DNA of 64,000 nucleotides from Flavobacteriaceae bacterium (GTDB lineage Bacteria; Bacteroidota; Bacteroidia; Flavobacteriales; Flavobacteriaceae): NCBI GenBank assembly GCA_029248885.1, contig JAQWIL010000004.1, positions 1 to 64,000 of the forward strand, read 5' to 3'. Shown piece by piece: positions 16,089 to 25,724 of this stretch (position 1 is its first letter; each line of letters starts with the position of its first letter). The notes under the pieces were generated by a model. It saw only the letters and a program-made list of their open reading frames with translations, ran no database searches and was not told where the DNA came from. The position numbers and the translations under genes were made by a program.

Positions 16089-17301
16089 CGGTAAACATTT
16101 CATTGTTTTTGGCGTTTTTTGGCTGATTTGCATCGGTATTGGTCATGGGCAAGGTTTTCGTCAAAGTCCCTTAAACTCCCTCTATACCCATTATGAGCGT
16201 TCGATTTCGAACAAAACCCTAGCAGGTGTTGAAACGCTTCTTATTCTCAATGATCGTGTGGTTTGGCATCAAGCCCTAGGGGTTGCGGATGTTGCCACCA
16301 AAACTCCTCTTCAACCCAATAGCATCTATTACATCCAGTCCATGACCAAGCCCATCATCAGTGTTGCCATCATGCAACTTGTTGAGCGTGGCCTTCTGGC
16401 ACTTGATGATCCGATTGAAATGTATATCCCCGAAGTAAAAGATTTAGGTGTGGCCCTCAACCTCGATCTTGGAGTAGATAGCCCAACACAAAAGGTCAAT
16501 CGATCGCTGACCATTCTCGACTTGCTCACCCATGCCTCAGGCCTGTCTCACGGACTTGGTGACAGCAAACTTGATCAACAGCTTTTCAAAGCGCTATATG
16601 ATGAAACGCTAAACTATCGTTCTCATCAATCCCTAGAAGACAGAGTATTCACGCTTTTATCGTTTCCGCTGGTGGCGCAGCCAGGAACACAATGGTACTA
16701 TAGCGCTGGCGCAGATGTCTTGGCACTCATCCTTCAGCGGGTTTCCAAACAATCCATACCAACCTACCTCAAGATAAATATTTTTGATCCTCTAGGTATG
16801 CATGACACGGGCTATAACCTCGATGAATTACAATCTCGGCGTGTGATGAAACTCCACAGTCGAAATGAAAGAGATACTGTCAAACGACACGAGCAACAAG
16901 TCCCTACATCAGGAAATACCATTTATGGAGGTACCCACGGTCTGTTTTCAACAGCTACTGATTATGCGCAATTCTGCTTAATGATCCTTCACAATGGAAC
17001 TTGGAACGGGGCTCAAATTCTCAAAGCCGATACTGTAAAGAACATCCGAACCAATCACATCGCTGATCTATATAATGAAGAAGGAGCTGGATTTGGATTG
17101 GGATTTTCGGTCATCTTGGTTCCTGAAAAAATGAATCGTCCAGGTGGGGTTGGACAACTCCAATGGGGCGGTTATTTCAGTACGCATTTTTTTATCGACT
17201 CAGAAAAAAAAGCCATTGGCATCACACTGACCCAACAAATGCCAGGTGGAGAAGACATCAATACGCCCTTTCAAAACGAGGTGTATCGGGCATTGAATTA
17301 A
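16069..17301 (+). CDS. Serine hydrolase, beta-lactamase/penicillin-binding-like family
   Basis: 410 residues with a signal peptide ending near GIGHGQG. The class C-type active site reads QSMTK (Ser91, Lys94), WYYSAGADV (Tyr at about 210-211) and GGTHGLFST as the third-motif region. Such proteins include esterases, D-amino-peptidases and beta-lactamases, and the substrate cannot be inferred. The ATG at 16069 lies inside the end of the transporter gene. A later start would lose the signal peptide. The 3' end shares a TTAA palindrome with the convergent DUF2797 gene, so both stop codons lie in four bases. Confidence 0.85.
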   Translation: MKKSNFNGKHFIVFGVFWLICIGIGHGQGFRQSPLNSLYTHYERSISNKTLAGVETLLILNDRVVWHQALGVADVATKTPLQPNSIYYIQSMTKPIISVAIMQLVERGLLALDDPIEMYIPEVKDLGVALNLDLGVDSPTQKVNRSLTILDLLTHASGLSHGLGDSKLDQQLFKALYDETLNYRSHQSLEDRVFTLLSFPLVAQPGTQWYYSAGADVLALILQRVSKQSIPTYLKINIFDPLGMHDTGYNLDELQSRRVMKLHSRNERDTVKRHEQQVPTSGNTIYGGTHGLFSTATDYAQFCLMILHNGTWNGAQILKADTVKNIRTNHIADLYNEEGAGFGLGFSVILVPEKMNRPGGVGQLQWGGYFSTHFFIDSEKKAIGITLTQQMPGGEDINTPFQNEVYRALN

Positions 17302-18095
17302 GCCGCTGATAGGGAAACACAAACCCCCTCATGTCCACGTACATTCATCACTTTATGATCCGAAAAAATAAGGTATTGCCCCTTGATACCCACAAGCGTG
17401 CCAGTAAATTGTTTTGCTTTAACAAGGTTTACACTCGTTACACTTGGTGGCGGGCTTTGGAGGGGGAACTGTAACGACAATGTTTTCTCTTGCAATGCAC
17501 TACTGGCATAGTCTTTTACTTCATCGGGAAGGTAGGACAAAGCCCGTTCTCTTTCCGCGATCAGGTCTATGGGTTCGGGGGTTTGGGTTAACATCTGTCG
17601 CCAGTTGGTTTTGTCGCTATAATGTACTTTGAGTGCAACTTCCGTAATTCCCGCCAAGTATCGGTTTGGCACCTCCACAATCGGAATGGTTTGATGAGCC
17701 CCCTGATCGATCCAGCGAGTGGGCACTTGAGTTTTTCTTGTTACCCCTACTTTAAGACCACTCGATACTGCCAGATAAACAATGTGAGGTTGAAGCTGTA
17801 CCTTTTTCTCATAGCTCAAATCGCGATCTTCAATGTCCAGGTGGGCTTGACTGAGCTCTGGACGCATCACCCAATCCCCTGCACTTGGCATTTCAAAAAA
17901 ACAAGACTTACAAAAACCCTGTCTGAAAATCGGTTGGTCAATACCACAGCTCATACAGGAAAATCCGGTGTGGATTAGGGATATTGATTTCCCAATAAGG
18001 TCATTGACACGAACAAACACAGATGGGAACGTCATATAGTAATCAATCGGTTCGTTTAGTTCCGTTCTCATCTTACGTAAAGGGCCTTCAATCAT
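17298..18095 (-). CDS. DUF2797 domain-containing protein
   Basis: 265 residues from ATG 18095 (MIEGPLRKMRTEL); an ATG at 18122 would add nine residues but overlaps the divergent promoter. Features are a Cys4 pair, CMSCG and CKSC (about 47-65), likely zinc-binding, then VYLAVSSGLKVGVTRKTQVPTRWIDQGA, the conserved GIY-YIG-like core of DUF2797, and QTIPIVEVPNRYLAGITE. The function is unknown; the similarity to GIY-YIG folds hints at a nucleic acid role, but catalysis is not shown. It is conserved in Bacteroidota, commonly beside the GH3 gene as here. Confidence 0.78.
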   Translation of the reverse strand: MIEGPLRKMRTELNEPIDYYMTFPSVFVRVNDLIGKSISLIHTGFSCMSCGIDQPIFRQGFCKSCFFEMPSAGDWVMRPELSQAHLDIEDRDLSYEKKVQLQPHIVYLAVSSGLKVGVTRKTQVPTRWIDQGAHQTIPIVEVPNRYLAGITEVALKVHYSDKTNWRQMLTQTPEPIDLIAERERALSYLPDEVKDYASSALQEKTLSLQFPLQSPPPSVTSVNLVKAKQFTGTLVGIKGQYLIFSDHKVMNVRGHEGVCVSLSAA

Positions 18096-18110
18096 CGTAC
18101 TTTTTTTCGT

Positions 18111-18118
18111 TATTTTTG
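18111..18118 (+). promoter_or_regulatory. -7 box TATTTTTG for the GH3 gene
   Basis: An exact TAnnTTTG match, 19 bases before the GH3 start. On the opposite strand a TATATTTA (one mismatch) could serve the DUF2797 gene, which supports its shorter start at 18095. Confidence 0.45.
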
Positions 18119-18137
18119 TCATAAATATACTCTATTT

Positions 18138-19652
18138 ATGCCCATTCCGTTGCTCCATTCTGTGTTGTCTTGGTTCCTCAAAAAGAGGGTACATCAGATT
18201 GAGCTATTTCTGAAATATCCTAACGAGGTGCAAAGCGAATTGCTCACCAAGCTCATCGATCAAGCCAAAAACACTTGGTTTGGACAGAAATATGGATTTT
18301 CATCGATCACCTCATACAAACAATTTGCTGATCAAGTTCCTGTCTCAACCTATGAAGACTTAGCAGATCTGATCGATCGGACTCGAAAAGGAGAGCAAAA
18401 TCTATTCTGGTCTTCCAACATCAAATGGTTTGCCAAATCGAGTGGTACAACCAACGCCAAAAGCAAATTTATCCCTGTTTCAAAAGAAGCCCTAAACGAA
18501 TGCCATTTTAAAGCCGGTAAAGATATGCTGAGCTTGTATTTTAATAACAACCCCGATTCGCAACTCTTTCAGGGCAAGGCATTGCGCTTGGGCGGAAGTA
18601 AGTCTCTTTACGAAGAAAACAATACCTATTTTGGAGATTTGTCTGCGATTATCATCGAAAATCTACCCCTTTGGGCAGAGATTGTAAGTACGCCCAGTCA
18701 TAAGGTCTCCATGATGGAGGAATGGGAAACAAAAATGCAAGCCATCATAAAAGCATGTGTTAGTGAAGATGTGACCTCCCTTGCAGGAGTACCATCATGG
18801 ATGCTTGTTCTTTTGCAAAAGATTCATGAACAAACTGGTCACCAAAATCTTTTGGAATTATGGCCCAATGTCGAAGTGTACTTCCATGGCGGGGTGAGCT
18901 TTAATCCTTATCGAAACGAATACCGCAATATTTTCCCAAGTGACGATTTTCATTATTATGAAATCTATAATGCTTCCGAGGGCTTTTTTGGCATACAGGA
19001 TCAAAATGGCTCTGACGAACTCTTGTTGATGCTCGATTACGGTATCTTTTATGAATTTATCCCAATGGACACCTATGGAACATCCTATCAAACTGTGATT
19101 CGCTTGTCCGAAGTCGAAGCGGGGAAAAACTATGCCGTTATAATCACCACCAATGCGGGCTTGTGGCGCTATCAAATTGGGGATACCATACGTTTTACCT
19201 CAACGAATCCGTATCGTTTTAAAATCACGGGGCGAACCAAACACCATATCAATGTGTTTGGAGAGGAACTTGTGATTGAAAACGCCGAAACCGCCCTTGC
19301 CGATGTGAGTAAAGCACATCAAACTTCGGTGATTGAATTCACGGCTGGTCCCGTTTTTATGGATGGGAAGAAAAAAGGGAAACATGAGTGGGTTGTGGAG
19401 TTCAAATCACCCCCTAAGGATATCGATCAATTTATGAGTGATCTCGACAAACGCTTGCAAGAGCTCAATTCTGACTATGAAGCCAAGCGGTACAAAGACA
19501 TGACCCTTGACCCGCTTGAGATGCATGTCGGTCGTGAAAACTTATTTCACGATTGGCTTAAAGACAGAAACAAACTGGGCGGACAAAATAAAATTCCACG
19601 TTTATCAAACAATCGGGAATTTGTTGATGTTTTATTGGAAATGAACCGCTAA
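18138..19652 (+). CDS. GH3 auxin-responsive promoter family acyl-adenylate enzyme
   Basis: 504 residues. Matches the GH3 family (PF03321): [16 protein letters not shown] (ATP-phosphate loop, about 107-116), an [14 protein letters not shown] block (about 276-288), [13 protein letters not shown] (about 344-356) and the C-terminal swinging domain [18 protein letters not shown]. Plant GH3 enzymes adenylate and amidate hormones such as auxin or jasmonate. Bacterial members are widespread in Bacteroidota, but their substrates are not established. The cytoplasmic location is inferred from the lack of a signal. The stop codon shares four bases (CTAA) with the convergent clpX. Confidence 0.88.
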   Translation: MPIPLLHSVLSWFLKKRVHQIELFLKYPNEVQSELLTKLIDQAKNTWFGQKYGFSSITSYKQFADQVPVSTYEDLADLIDRTRKGEQNLFWSSNIKWFAKSSGTTNAKSKFIPVSKEALNECHFKAGKDMLSLYFNNNPDSQLFQGKALRLGGSKSLYEENNTYFGDLSAIIIENLPLWAEIVSTPSHKVSMMEEWETKMQAIIKACVSEDVTSLAGVPSWMLVLLQKIHEQTGHQNLLELWPNVEVYFHGGVSFNPYRNEYRNIFPSDDFHYYEIYNASEGFFGIQDQNGSDELLLMLDYGIFYEFIPMDTYGTSYQTVIRLSEVEAGKNYAVIITTNAGLWRYQIGDTIRFTSTNPYRFKITGRTKHHINVFGEELVIENAETALADVSKAHQTSVIEFTAGPVFMDGKKKGKHEWVVEFKSPPKDIDQFMSDLDKRLQELNSDYEAKRYKDMTLDPLEMHVGRENLFHDWLKDRNKLGGQNKIPRLSNNREFVDVLLEMNR

Positions 19653-20878
19653 GAAACTGCTTTTAGTGCTTGCAGTTTTGATTTATTGAGCTTGTTGATC
19701 GCATAAGTTTTGGAGACCCGAAACTCTTTCTCTTCTGTTCCAGGAAGCTCAAACATCGCATCGGTGAGAACGGCCTCACAAAGCGAGCGCAAACCACGTG
19801 CCCCCAACTTATACTCCACTGCTTTTTCAACGATAAAATCAAGTGCCCCATCAGAGATACTGAATTCGATTTCATCCAATGCAAAAAGGGCTTTATACTG
19901 CTTGATAATTGCGTTTTTGGGCTGGGTTAAAATCGCACGAAGCGCTTTGGCGTCCAGGGAATCCATATGAGTCAGTACTGGCAAGCGTCCAATAATTTCA
20001 GGAATCAAACCAAATGCTTTCAAATCCGAAGGAACCATATAGGAAAGTAAGTTGTTTGAACCGCTATAATGATCTCCTTTTTTGGCAGCACTATAGCCCA
20101 CCGACTGCATATTGAGCCGTTTGGAAATGTGTTTTTCAATCCCATCAAAAGCGCCACCTGCGACAAACAGAATGTGTTCTGTGTTGATTTCGATAAACTT
20201 CTGATCGGGGTGTTTTCTGCCGCCTTTAGGGGGTACGTTGACTTCGGTTCCTTCGAGCAACTTCAGCAATGCTTGCTGAACACCTTCCCCAGAGACATCA
20301 CGGGTAATCGACGGATTGTCGCTTTTACGAGCGATCTTATCGATCTCATCGATAAACACAATGCCTTTTTCCGCCTTACTTTGGTCATAATCGGCCGCCT
20401 GAAGAAGCCGAGTGAGTATGCTTTCCACATCTTCCCCAACATAGCCTGCTTCTGTCAGCACGGTAGCATCAACAATCGCCAAGGGCACGTTGAGCATTTT
20501 GGCAATCGTTTTGGCGATGAGCGTTTTACCCGTTCCCGTTTCTCCAACCATCAAAACATTGCTTTTTTGGATTTCTACACCGCTTTTTGGTTGAAGCAAG
20601 CGTTTATAATGGTTATAGACCGCTACGGACAACACCTTTTTGGTGTAGTCCTGGCCGATGACGTAATCATCTAAAAATGCCTTGATTTGCTTGGGATTGC
20701 CCAAAGAAATATCTTCCCGGTTGGCCTCCACCACTTTGTGCGTTGATTCCTCGAGAATAATCCCATTTGCTTGTTCGATACAGCGATCGCAAATGTGCGC
20801 ATCCAATCCAGCGATTAACAGATTGGTATCGTCTTTCTTTTTTCCACAAAAGGAGCAGGTAAGTTCTTTATTTTCCAT
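19649..20878 (-). CDS. clpX: ATP-dependent Clp protease ATP-binding subunit ClpX
   Basis: 409 residues. N-terminal zinc-binding domain with Cys8, Cys11, Cys30 and Cys33 (CSFC...CDRC). The AAA+ module has Walker A GETGTGKT, Walker [12 protein letters not shown], and sensor regions near GRLPVLTHM. It unfolds tagged substrates and feeds them to ClpP. It lies six bases after clpP, in the order tig-clpP-clpX, all on the minus strand. Confidence 0.97.
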   Translation of the reverse strand: MENKELTCSFCGKKKDDTNLLIAGLDAHICDRCIEQANGIILEESTHKVVEANREDISLGNPKQIKAFLDDYVIGQDYTKKVLSVAVYNHYKRLLQPKSGVEIQKSNVLMVGETGTGKTLIAKTIAKMLNVPLAIVDATVLTEAGYVGEDVESILTRLLQAADYDQSKAEKGIVFIDEIDKIARKSDNPSITRDVSGEGVQQALLKLLEGTEVNVPPKGGRKHPDQKFIEINTEHILFVAGGAFDGIEKHISKRLNMQSVGYSAAKKGDHYSGSNNLLSYMVPSDLKAFGLIPEIIGRLPVLTHMDSLDAKALRAILTQPKNAIIKQYKALFALDEIEFSISDGALDFIVEKAVEYKLGARGLRSLCEAVLTDAMFELPGTEEKEFRVSKTYAINKLNKSKLQALKAVS

Positions 20879-20884
20879 GGGGTG

Positions 20885-21544
20885 TTAGTTTCTGACCAAG
20901 ACTTCGTCGATCATTCCGTATTTTTTCGCCTCGGGGGCTTTCATCCAGTAATCCCGATCTGAGTCTTCATAGACCTTATCGTATTTCTGTCCAGAGTGCT
21001 TGGCAATGATTTCGTAGAGCTCTTTTTTGAGTTTTAAAATCTCACGAGCCGTAATTTCAATATCTGACGCCTGCCCTTGTGCCCCACCCAAAGGTTGGTG
21101 GATCATCACGCGAGAGTGCGTGAGTCCAGAGCGCTTTCCGTCGGCACCAGCACAGAGAAGTACAGCAGCCATTGAAGCTGCAATCCCCGTACAAATCGTG
21201 GCCACATCAGGACCGATAAACTGCATCGTGTCATAAATTCCCAAACCAGCATATACCCCTCCACCTGGGGAGTTGATATAGATTTGAATGTCTTTGGTTT
21301 TGTCGGTACTCTCCAAAAACAACAGCTGTGCCTGTATAATATTCGCCACACTGTCGTTGATGGCTGTTCCCAAAAAGATAATGCGATCCATCATCAAACG
21401 TGAGAATACATCCATTTGCGCCACGTTCATTTGGCGTTCTTCTATGATATACGGAGTCATACTACTCACCAATTGGTCGTAGTACAAACTGTTGATTCCA
21501 TACTCTTGAATCGCGTATTTTTTAAACTCTTTACCGTGGTCCAT
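20885..21544 (-). CDS. clpP: ATP-dependent Clp protease proteolytic subunit ClpP
   Basis: 219 residues. The catalytic Ser124 is in GIAASMAAVLL and His149 in RVMIHQP; the YINSPGGGVYAG loop (about 89-100) and the C-terminal DRDYWMKAPEA block match the family. It forms the barrel protease partner of ClpX. The N-terminal 30 residues look like a processed extension, usual in Bacteroidota ClpP. It lies between tig and clpX and is likely co-transcribed with them. Confidence 0.97.
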   Translation of the reverse strand: MDHGKEFKKYAIQEYGINSLYYDQLVSSMTPYIIEERQMNVAQMDVFSRLMMDRIIFLGTAINDSVANIIQAQLLFLESTDKTKDIQIYINSPGGGVYAGLGIYDTMQFIGPDVATICTGIAASMAAVLLCAGADGKRSGLTHSRVMIHQPLGGAQGQASDIEITAREILKLKKELYEIIAKHSGQKYDKVYEDSDRDYWMKAPEAKKYGMIDEVLVRN

Positions 21545-21574
21545 TGTATTTGTTATGGTTTAAAGATAGACAAT

Positions 21575-22894
21575 TTATGATTTGTACGCTTGCTTGACAA
21601 AATCTTCGTAGCTCACTTTTTTGGTCTTTAGGTTGGCCTCCGCACGAAACAAGTCGGTCATTTTCTTGCTCATCAGCTGATCAGAAATGCGTTTGATTTC
21701 ATCTTGATTGCCCAAAATACGCTCTGCGATATCGTCGAGTTCTTGATCGGATACATCCGTGCGACCAAACTGCGCCATTTGCCCTTTGATCATGTCTCTG
21801 GCAAAGGATTTGACTTGCTCACGATCGATTTTTAAGTCGTATTGCTCAGCCAATTTCGCCTCGATCAATTGGTATCGAATACCGCGTTCGGCTTTGTCAT
21901 ATTCTTCGACTGCTTGCTCTTCCGAAATTGGATTTTCGCCAGATGTTTGCATCCATTTCTTTAAAAACGAAGCAGGTAAATCAAATTTGGTGTTGTCGAT
22001 GAGAGATTCGGTTACATCGTTTAGCATTTTCTGGTCGGATTGGGTTGCAAATTGCCGTTCTGCATCTGCCATGAGTTTTTCTTTGAGTTCAGATACGCTT
22101 TTCACAGCGTCTTTCCCCATAACCTTATCAAAAAACGCTTGATCCATGTCGGCGAGTTCTCTGCGGTTGATTTCTACAATCGTACAACTTACAACAATCG
22201 AAAGTCCATGAGCCTTGTCGTGATCCACACCCAATACATGCATCAACTTATGATCATCGGCAAAAAGCCCTTTGGTTTTGAGTTCGATGGTATCGCCAAC
22301 TTTTGCGCCGATCAACTTTTTCTTTTGGGATTTGCTCTTGACATCATCGATAGACAGGGTGGATTTGTTGTCCACATCTTCGCCAGTAAACTGTGCGCTA
22401 ATCTCAACGCCATTGGCGACTGTATCTTCGGCATGCAAGCTTCCGTATTGGCTGCGCATCCGCTCGATTTGCTTGTCTATGGTTTCGTTGTCAGCAGTGA
22501 TTTCGTAATGCGTAATGGCTTTTTTAGCTTTGAGTTTAACCTCAAACGATGGGCTTAATCCCAATTCAAAGTCAAACAACATGGTGTCGGCTTCCCAGTC
22601 AAAGTCTTCGCGCTCAACAGGGAGTGGATTGCCCAATAAGGCAATTTTTTCTTTGCTGATATAGTTGGAAAGTGATTCCTGCAGCATTTTGTTTGCCTCG
22701 TCGGCTTTGATGGCAGCGCCATATTGCTTTATGATCAATCCCATGGGTACATTGCCCTTACGAAAGCCAGGGATATTTGCCCGTTTGCGATAGGATGTGA
22801 GAACCGAATCGATTTTGGGCGACAGATCCGCCTTATCGATTGCGATGGTAATGACAGCATTTAGGGCATCAACGTCTTTGCGCGTTACTTGCAT
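21575..22894 (-). CDS. tig: Trigger factor, ribosome-associated chaperone and prolyl isomerase
   Basis: 439 residues from ATG 22894 (MQVTRKDVDALNAVITIAID); an upstream in-frame ATG at 22918 would add eight non-conserved residues. The N-terminal ribosome-binding domain has the signature PGFRKGNVPMGLI (about 43-55), followed by a PPIase-like middle and a helical C-terminal chaperone domain. It binds nascent chains at the ribosome exit. It is upstream of clpP-clpX, a conserved quality-control block. Confidence 0.92.
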   Translation of the reverse strand: MQVTRKDVDALNAVITIAIDKADLSPKIDSVLTSYRKRANIPGFRKGNVPMGLIIKQYGAAIKADEANKMLQESLSNYISKEKIALLGNPLPVEREDFDWEADTMLFDFELGLSPSFEVKLKAKKAITHYEITADNETIDKQIERMRSQYGSLHAEDTVANGVEISAQFTGEDVDNKSTLSIDDVKSKSQKKKLIGAKVGDTIELKTKGLFADDHKLMHVLGVDHDKAHGLSIVVSCTIVEINRRELADMDQAFFDKVMGKDAVKSVSELKEKLMADAERQFATQSDQKMLNDVTESLIDNTKFDLPASFLKKWMQTSGENPISEEQAVEEYDKAERGIRYQLIEAKLAEQYDLKIDREQVKSFARDMIKGQMAQFGRTDVSDQELDDIAERILGNQDEIKRISDQLMSKKMTDLFRAEANLKTKKVSYEDFVKQAYKS

Positions 22895-22949
22895 AGCATT
22901 TTGTTTACGGAAGCGCAAAAGTACTTTATTTCTTGCCCTTTAGCAAGAG

Positions 22950-23711
22950 TTAGTCAATCCCCAAAAAATCCGCCACCTCCGCAGCAAAGGCAATCGGGTT
23001 TTCGGCATGGAGCCAATGCCCCGCTTTGGGAATGGTTTTGACTATGGCTTGGGGAAATTGTAAAGCGATTTGTGCGTGGTCTTGCAGCAAAATATAATCT
23101 GATTTTTCCCCTGCCAAAAACAGCGTTGGTCCGTGATAGTTCGCATCGGAGGCCATCATGACTTGCCCAACCTGACTTTGCAACACAGGAGCGTTTACAC
23201 GCAGCGCAAAACCGTCGGGTGTGCGGTACAGGTTTTTTAGTAAAAACAAGCGTGTCCCTTGGTCGGTCACAAACTGGCTGAGACGCTGATCGGCATCGCC
23301 ACGAGATTCGGGGCGATGGGTGTGTAAGTCCATAAGCCCTTCCAAAATGTGATTGTGATGTGGCGGGTAGGCCTTGGGGGCAATATCGGCAACCATCAGT
23401 TTTTCGACTTGTTCGGGGTTGGACGTTGCATAATGCATCGCCAGTTTACCTCCCATGGAATGCCCCAAAACGATGACTTGATGCAGTTGATGATGATCAC
23501 AATATGCCGCCAAATCCGCTGCCATATCGGCATAGGAAAACGCATCACTGTGAAAGCTACGCCCATGATTGCGCAAGTCGATAAGGTGCACCTCAAAATG
23601 GGCTGCCCATTTCTTGCCCATGGTGCGCCAATTGTCGGACATGCCCAAAAAGCCATGTAGGACCAACAAGGGCTTTCCTACACCAAGGATTTGACTGTGG
23701 AGCAAGCTCAT
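22950..23711 (-). CDS. Alpha/beta hydrolase (YbfF-like esterase)
   Basis: 253 residues. The oxyanion region LLVLHGFLGMSDNW (about 15-28), the nucleophile elbow GHSMGG (Ser85) and a C-terminal GHWLHAENP (His about 237) make a standard hydrolase triad. It resembles acyl-CoA/ester hydrolases of the YbfF type; the substrate is unknown. Its start codon overlaps the end of pdxJ by four bases, so it is translated from the same message. No signal peptide. Confidence 0.85.
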   Translation of the reverse strand: MSLLHSQILGVGKPLLVLHGFLGMSDNWRTMGKKWAAHFEVHLIDLRNHGRSFHSDAFSYADMAADLAAYCDHHQLHQVIVLGHSMGGKLAMHYATSNPEQVEKLMVADIAPKAYPPHHNHILEGLMDLHTHRPESRGDADQRLSQFVTDQGTRLFLLKNLYRTPDGFALRVNAPVLQSQVGQVMMASDANYHGPTLFLAGEKSDYILLQDHAQIALQFPQAIVKTIPKAGHWLHAENPIAFAAEVADFLGID

Positions 23712-24421
23712 ACGAGTTTGGCGCGGTATTGATTGACCACATTTTCAAGTCCAAAATAAAGCGACTCGCAGATAAGCGCATGCCCGATTGAAACTTCGAG
23801 CAAATTGGGAATATGCTGATGAAAATAGGCAATGTTTTGCAAGTTGAGGTCGTGCCCAGCATTGAGTCCGATTTCGAGTTCAACTGCCCGTTTTGCCGTT
23901 TCTGCATAGGGTGCGATCGCGGCTTCTGGGTTTTTGGGAAACCCATTTGCATAGGCCTCTGTATAGAGTTCAATACGGTCTGTTCCTGTGGCTTTTGCCC
24001 CATCGACTTGTTTGGGGTCAGGATCGAGAAAAATAGAAGTGCGAATGCCATTGGATTTAAATTCTTGTATGACTTCGGTCAAAAAGGACTTGTGTTGGAT
24101 GGTATCCCAACCCGCATTAGAGGTAATGGCATCTTCGGTATCGGGTACGAGGGTGACTTGTGCGGGCTTGACCGCCAAAACAAGGTCCACAAATTTTGGG
24201 ATGGGGTTGCCTTCGATATTGAGTTCGGTTTGTACCACCTCTTTTAGGTCATGTGCATCTTGATAGCGAATATGGCGCTCATCTGGGCGTGGATGAATGG
24301 TAATCCCTTGCGCCCCAAAGCTCTCCAAATCTTTGGCCGTTTGTACAAGATTGGGCATATCGCCTCCACGAGCATTGCGCAAAGTGGCGATTTTGTTGAC
24401 ATTGACACTTAAACTCGTCAT
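23708..24421 (-). CDS. pdxJ: Pyridoxine 5'-phosphate synthase PdxJ
   Basis: 237 residues from ATG 24421 (MTSLSVNVNKIATLRNARG); the frame extends upstream to 24466 without conserved sequence. TIM-barrel motifs include SVNVNKIATLRN, ITIHPRPDERHIRYQD and IELYTEAYA, and the GHDLNL/SIGHALI ends typical of PdxJ. It condenses 1-amino-acetone-3-phosphate with deoxyxylulose phosphate to form pyridoxine phosphate. It heads the minus-strand run pdxJ-hydrolase-tig-clpP-clpX and is divergent from a small gene at 24492. Confidence 0.95.
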   Translation of the reverse strand: MTSLSVNVNKIATLRNARGGDMPNLVQTAKDLESFGAQGITIHPRPDERHIRYQDAHDLKEVVQTELNIEGNPIPKFVDLVLAVKPAQVTLVPDTEDAITSNAGWDTIQHKSFLTEVIQEFKSNGIRTSIFLDPDPKQVDGAKATGTDRIELYTEAYANGFPKNPEAAIAPYAETAKRAVELEIGLNAGHDLNLQNIAYFHQHIPNLLEVSIGHALICESLYFGLENVVNQYRAKLV

Positions 24422-24491
24422 TTTCTTTTTTTGGCAAAAATACATGGAATAGAGCGGTTTGTCCACTTTTTTCGTTATTTTGGCTATAGTT

Positions 24492-24800
24492 ATGCACGAA
24501 GCAACTGTTTATCACAACCTCACACAACTCAGCATTCGCAAAAGCTGCGTTGACTTTTTGTTGTCAGATCTGATACAACTTCTCGAGCTTTGTCAAGTGG
24601 AAATTACAAGTCTGCATCTCGAACGTCAGCATGCAGATTGTGTAGATATCTTGCTCTCGGTTGACCCGCAAGATCTCAAGCATCTTTTGCCAACACTTCG
24701 CCGATTTGGCTATGAAGTATTGAGTAAGCATGACGAAGATAATTGGGAAGATAAGTTGCAGGAACACGCTTCGTATTTAGACAAATACCTCTCGATGTAG
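24492..24800 (+). CDS. Small protein, possible remnant of the CBS-domain protein at this locus
   Basis: 102 residues from ATG 24492. No domain is recognised with confidence. In related flavobacteria, as I recall, a roughly 200-residue CBS-domain protein sits between pdxJ and nadK. The C-terminal half here (VDILLSVDPQDLKHLLPTLR, RFGYEVLS, then a YLDKYLSM end) resembles the ACT-like tail of those proteins, with the CBS pair missing. It could be a shortened but functional descendant. It starts divergently from pdxJ and ends six bases before nadK, suggesting co-transcription. No signal peptide or membrane helix. Confidence 0.6.
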   Translation: MHEATVYHNLTQLSIRKSCVDFLLSDLIQLLELCQVEITSLHLERQHADCVDILLSVDPQDLKHLLPTLRRFGYEVLSKHDEDNWEDKLQEHASYLDKYLSM

Positions 24801-24806
24801 TCGCCC

Positions 24807-25676
24807 ATGAAAATTGCTGTTTACAGCTCCCTTCAAGACGAAGCTTGCCAACAAACTGTTCGTTATCTTTTAGAATCCGCTCATTCGATGGGTATCACTG
24901 TGACTTGCCATGAGGCCATTTGTAAATGGTTAGAAAACCAATCGCTTTCCTCATTTTCTGCACATACTGATTTGGGCAAAGACACCGATGTCTTTTTCTC
25001 AGTCGGTGGGGATGGCACCTTACTCCGCTCATTGGAGTTGATTCGCAATACAGAGATTCCCGTGATTGGCGTCAACACAGGTCGACTCGGGTTTTTGGCT
25101 AACCTTCAGGCCGATGATATCCAGGTTGCCCTTCAAGCATTTGTAGACCGTCAATACCAAGTTGAAAAGCGGAGTTTGCTCGAAGTTGATATCGAGGGTG
25201 CGTCGGCTGAACTTGCCGCTTTCCCTTTGGCATTAAACGAAGTTGGAGTGAGTCGAAAAAACACAACTGCAATGATTACGGTTCACACTAAAATCAATGG
25301 GGAACCACTCAATTCCTACTGGGCAGATGGGTTTATAGTTTCTACGCCTACTGGATCAACGGGCTATTCTCTCAGCAACGGTGGACCGATTATCGACCCA
25401 AATAGTAAGTCCTTGGTGCTCACGCCCATTGCGCCTCACAATCTCAATGCGCGCCCTTTGGTGATCTCTGAAGATGACGTTGTTGAGCTCCGTGTCAGCA
25501 GTCGTGAAGACGCACATTTGCTGTCTTTGGACTCGCGAATTCACACCATTCCGACAGGACAAGAGATTCGCATACAAAAAGCAGCATTTCCCTTACATTT
25601 GGCACGCCTTAACGATGATAGCTATTACAAAACCTTGCGCAACAAACTCCATTGGGGGAAAGACCGTCGCAATTGA
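24807..25676 (+). CDS. nadK: NAD kinase
   Basis: 289 residues. The phosphate-binding motif VGGDGTLLRS (about 66-75) and the catalytic-side signature ADGFIVSTPTGSTGYSLSNGGPI (about 173-195) are intact, and LNEVGVSR precedes them. It phosphorylates NAD to NADP in the cytoplasm and so sets the NADPH supply. It is in the conserved flavobacterial order nadK-DUF6089-uppS-bamA. Confidence 0.95.
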   Translation: MKIAVYSSLQDEACQQTVRYLLESAHSMGITVTCHEAICKWLENQSLSSFSAHTDLGKDTDVFFSVGGDGTLLRSLELIRNTEIPVIGVNTGRLGFLANLQADDIQVALQAFVDRQYQVEKRSLLEVDIEGASAELAAFPLALNEVGVSRKNTTAMITVHTKINGEPLNSYWADGFIVSTPTGSTGYSLSNGGPIIDPNSKSLVLTPIAPHNLNARPLVISEDDVVELRVSSREDAHLLSLDSRIHTIPTGQEIRIQKAAFPLHLARLNDDSYYKTLRNKLHWGKDRRN

Positions 25677-25724
25677 ACAATAAATGCAAAACCTGATTCG
25701 TTTAGCATACGTAAATCCTGTACA

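Noticed and set aside
20069-20674. 201-codon plus-strand frame inside clpX
   Set aside because: Antisense to the conserved AAA+ core; composition is a mirror of the coding strand.
22040-22558. 172-codon plus-strand frame within tig
   Set aside because: Antisense to a conserved housekeeping gene.
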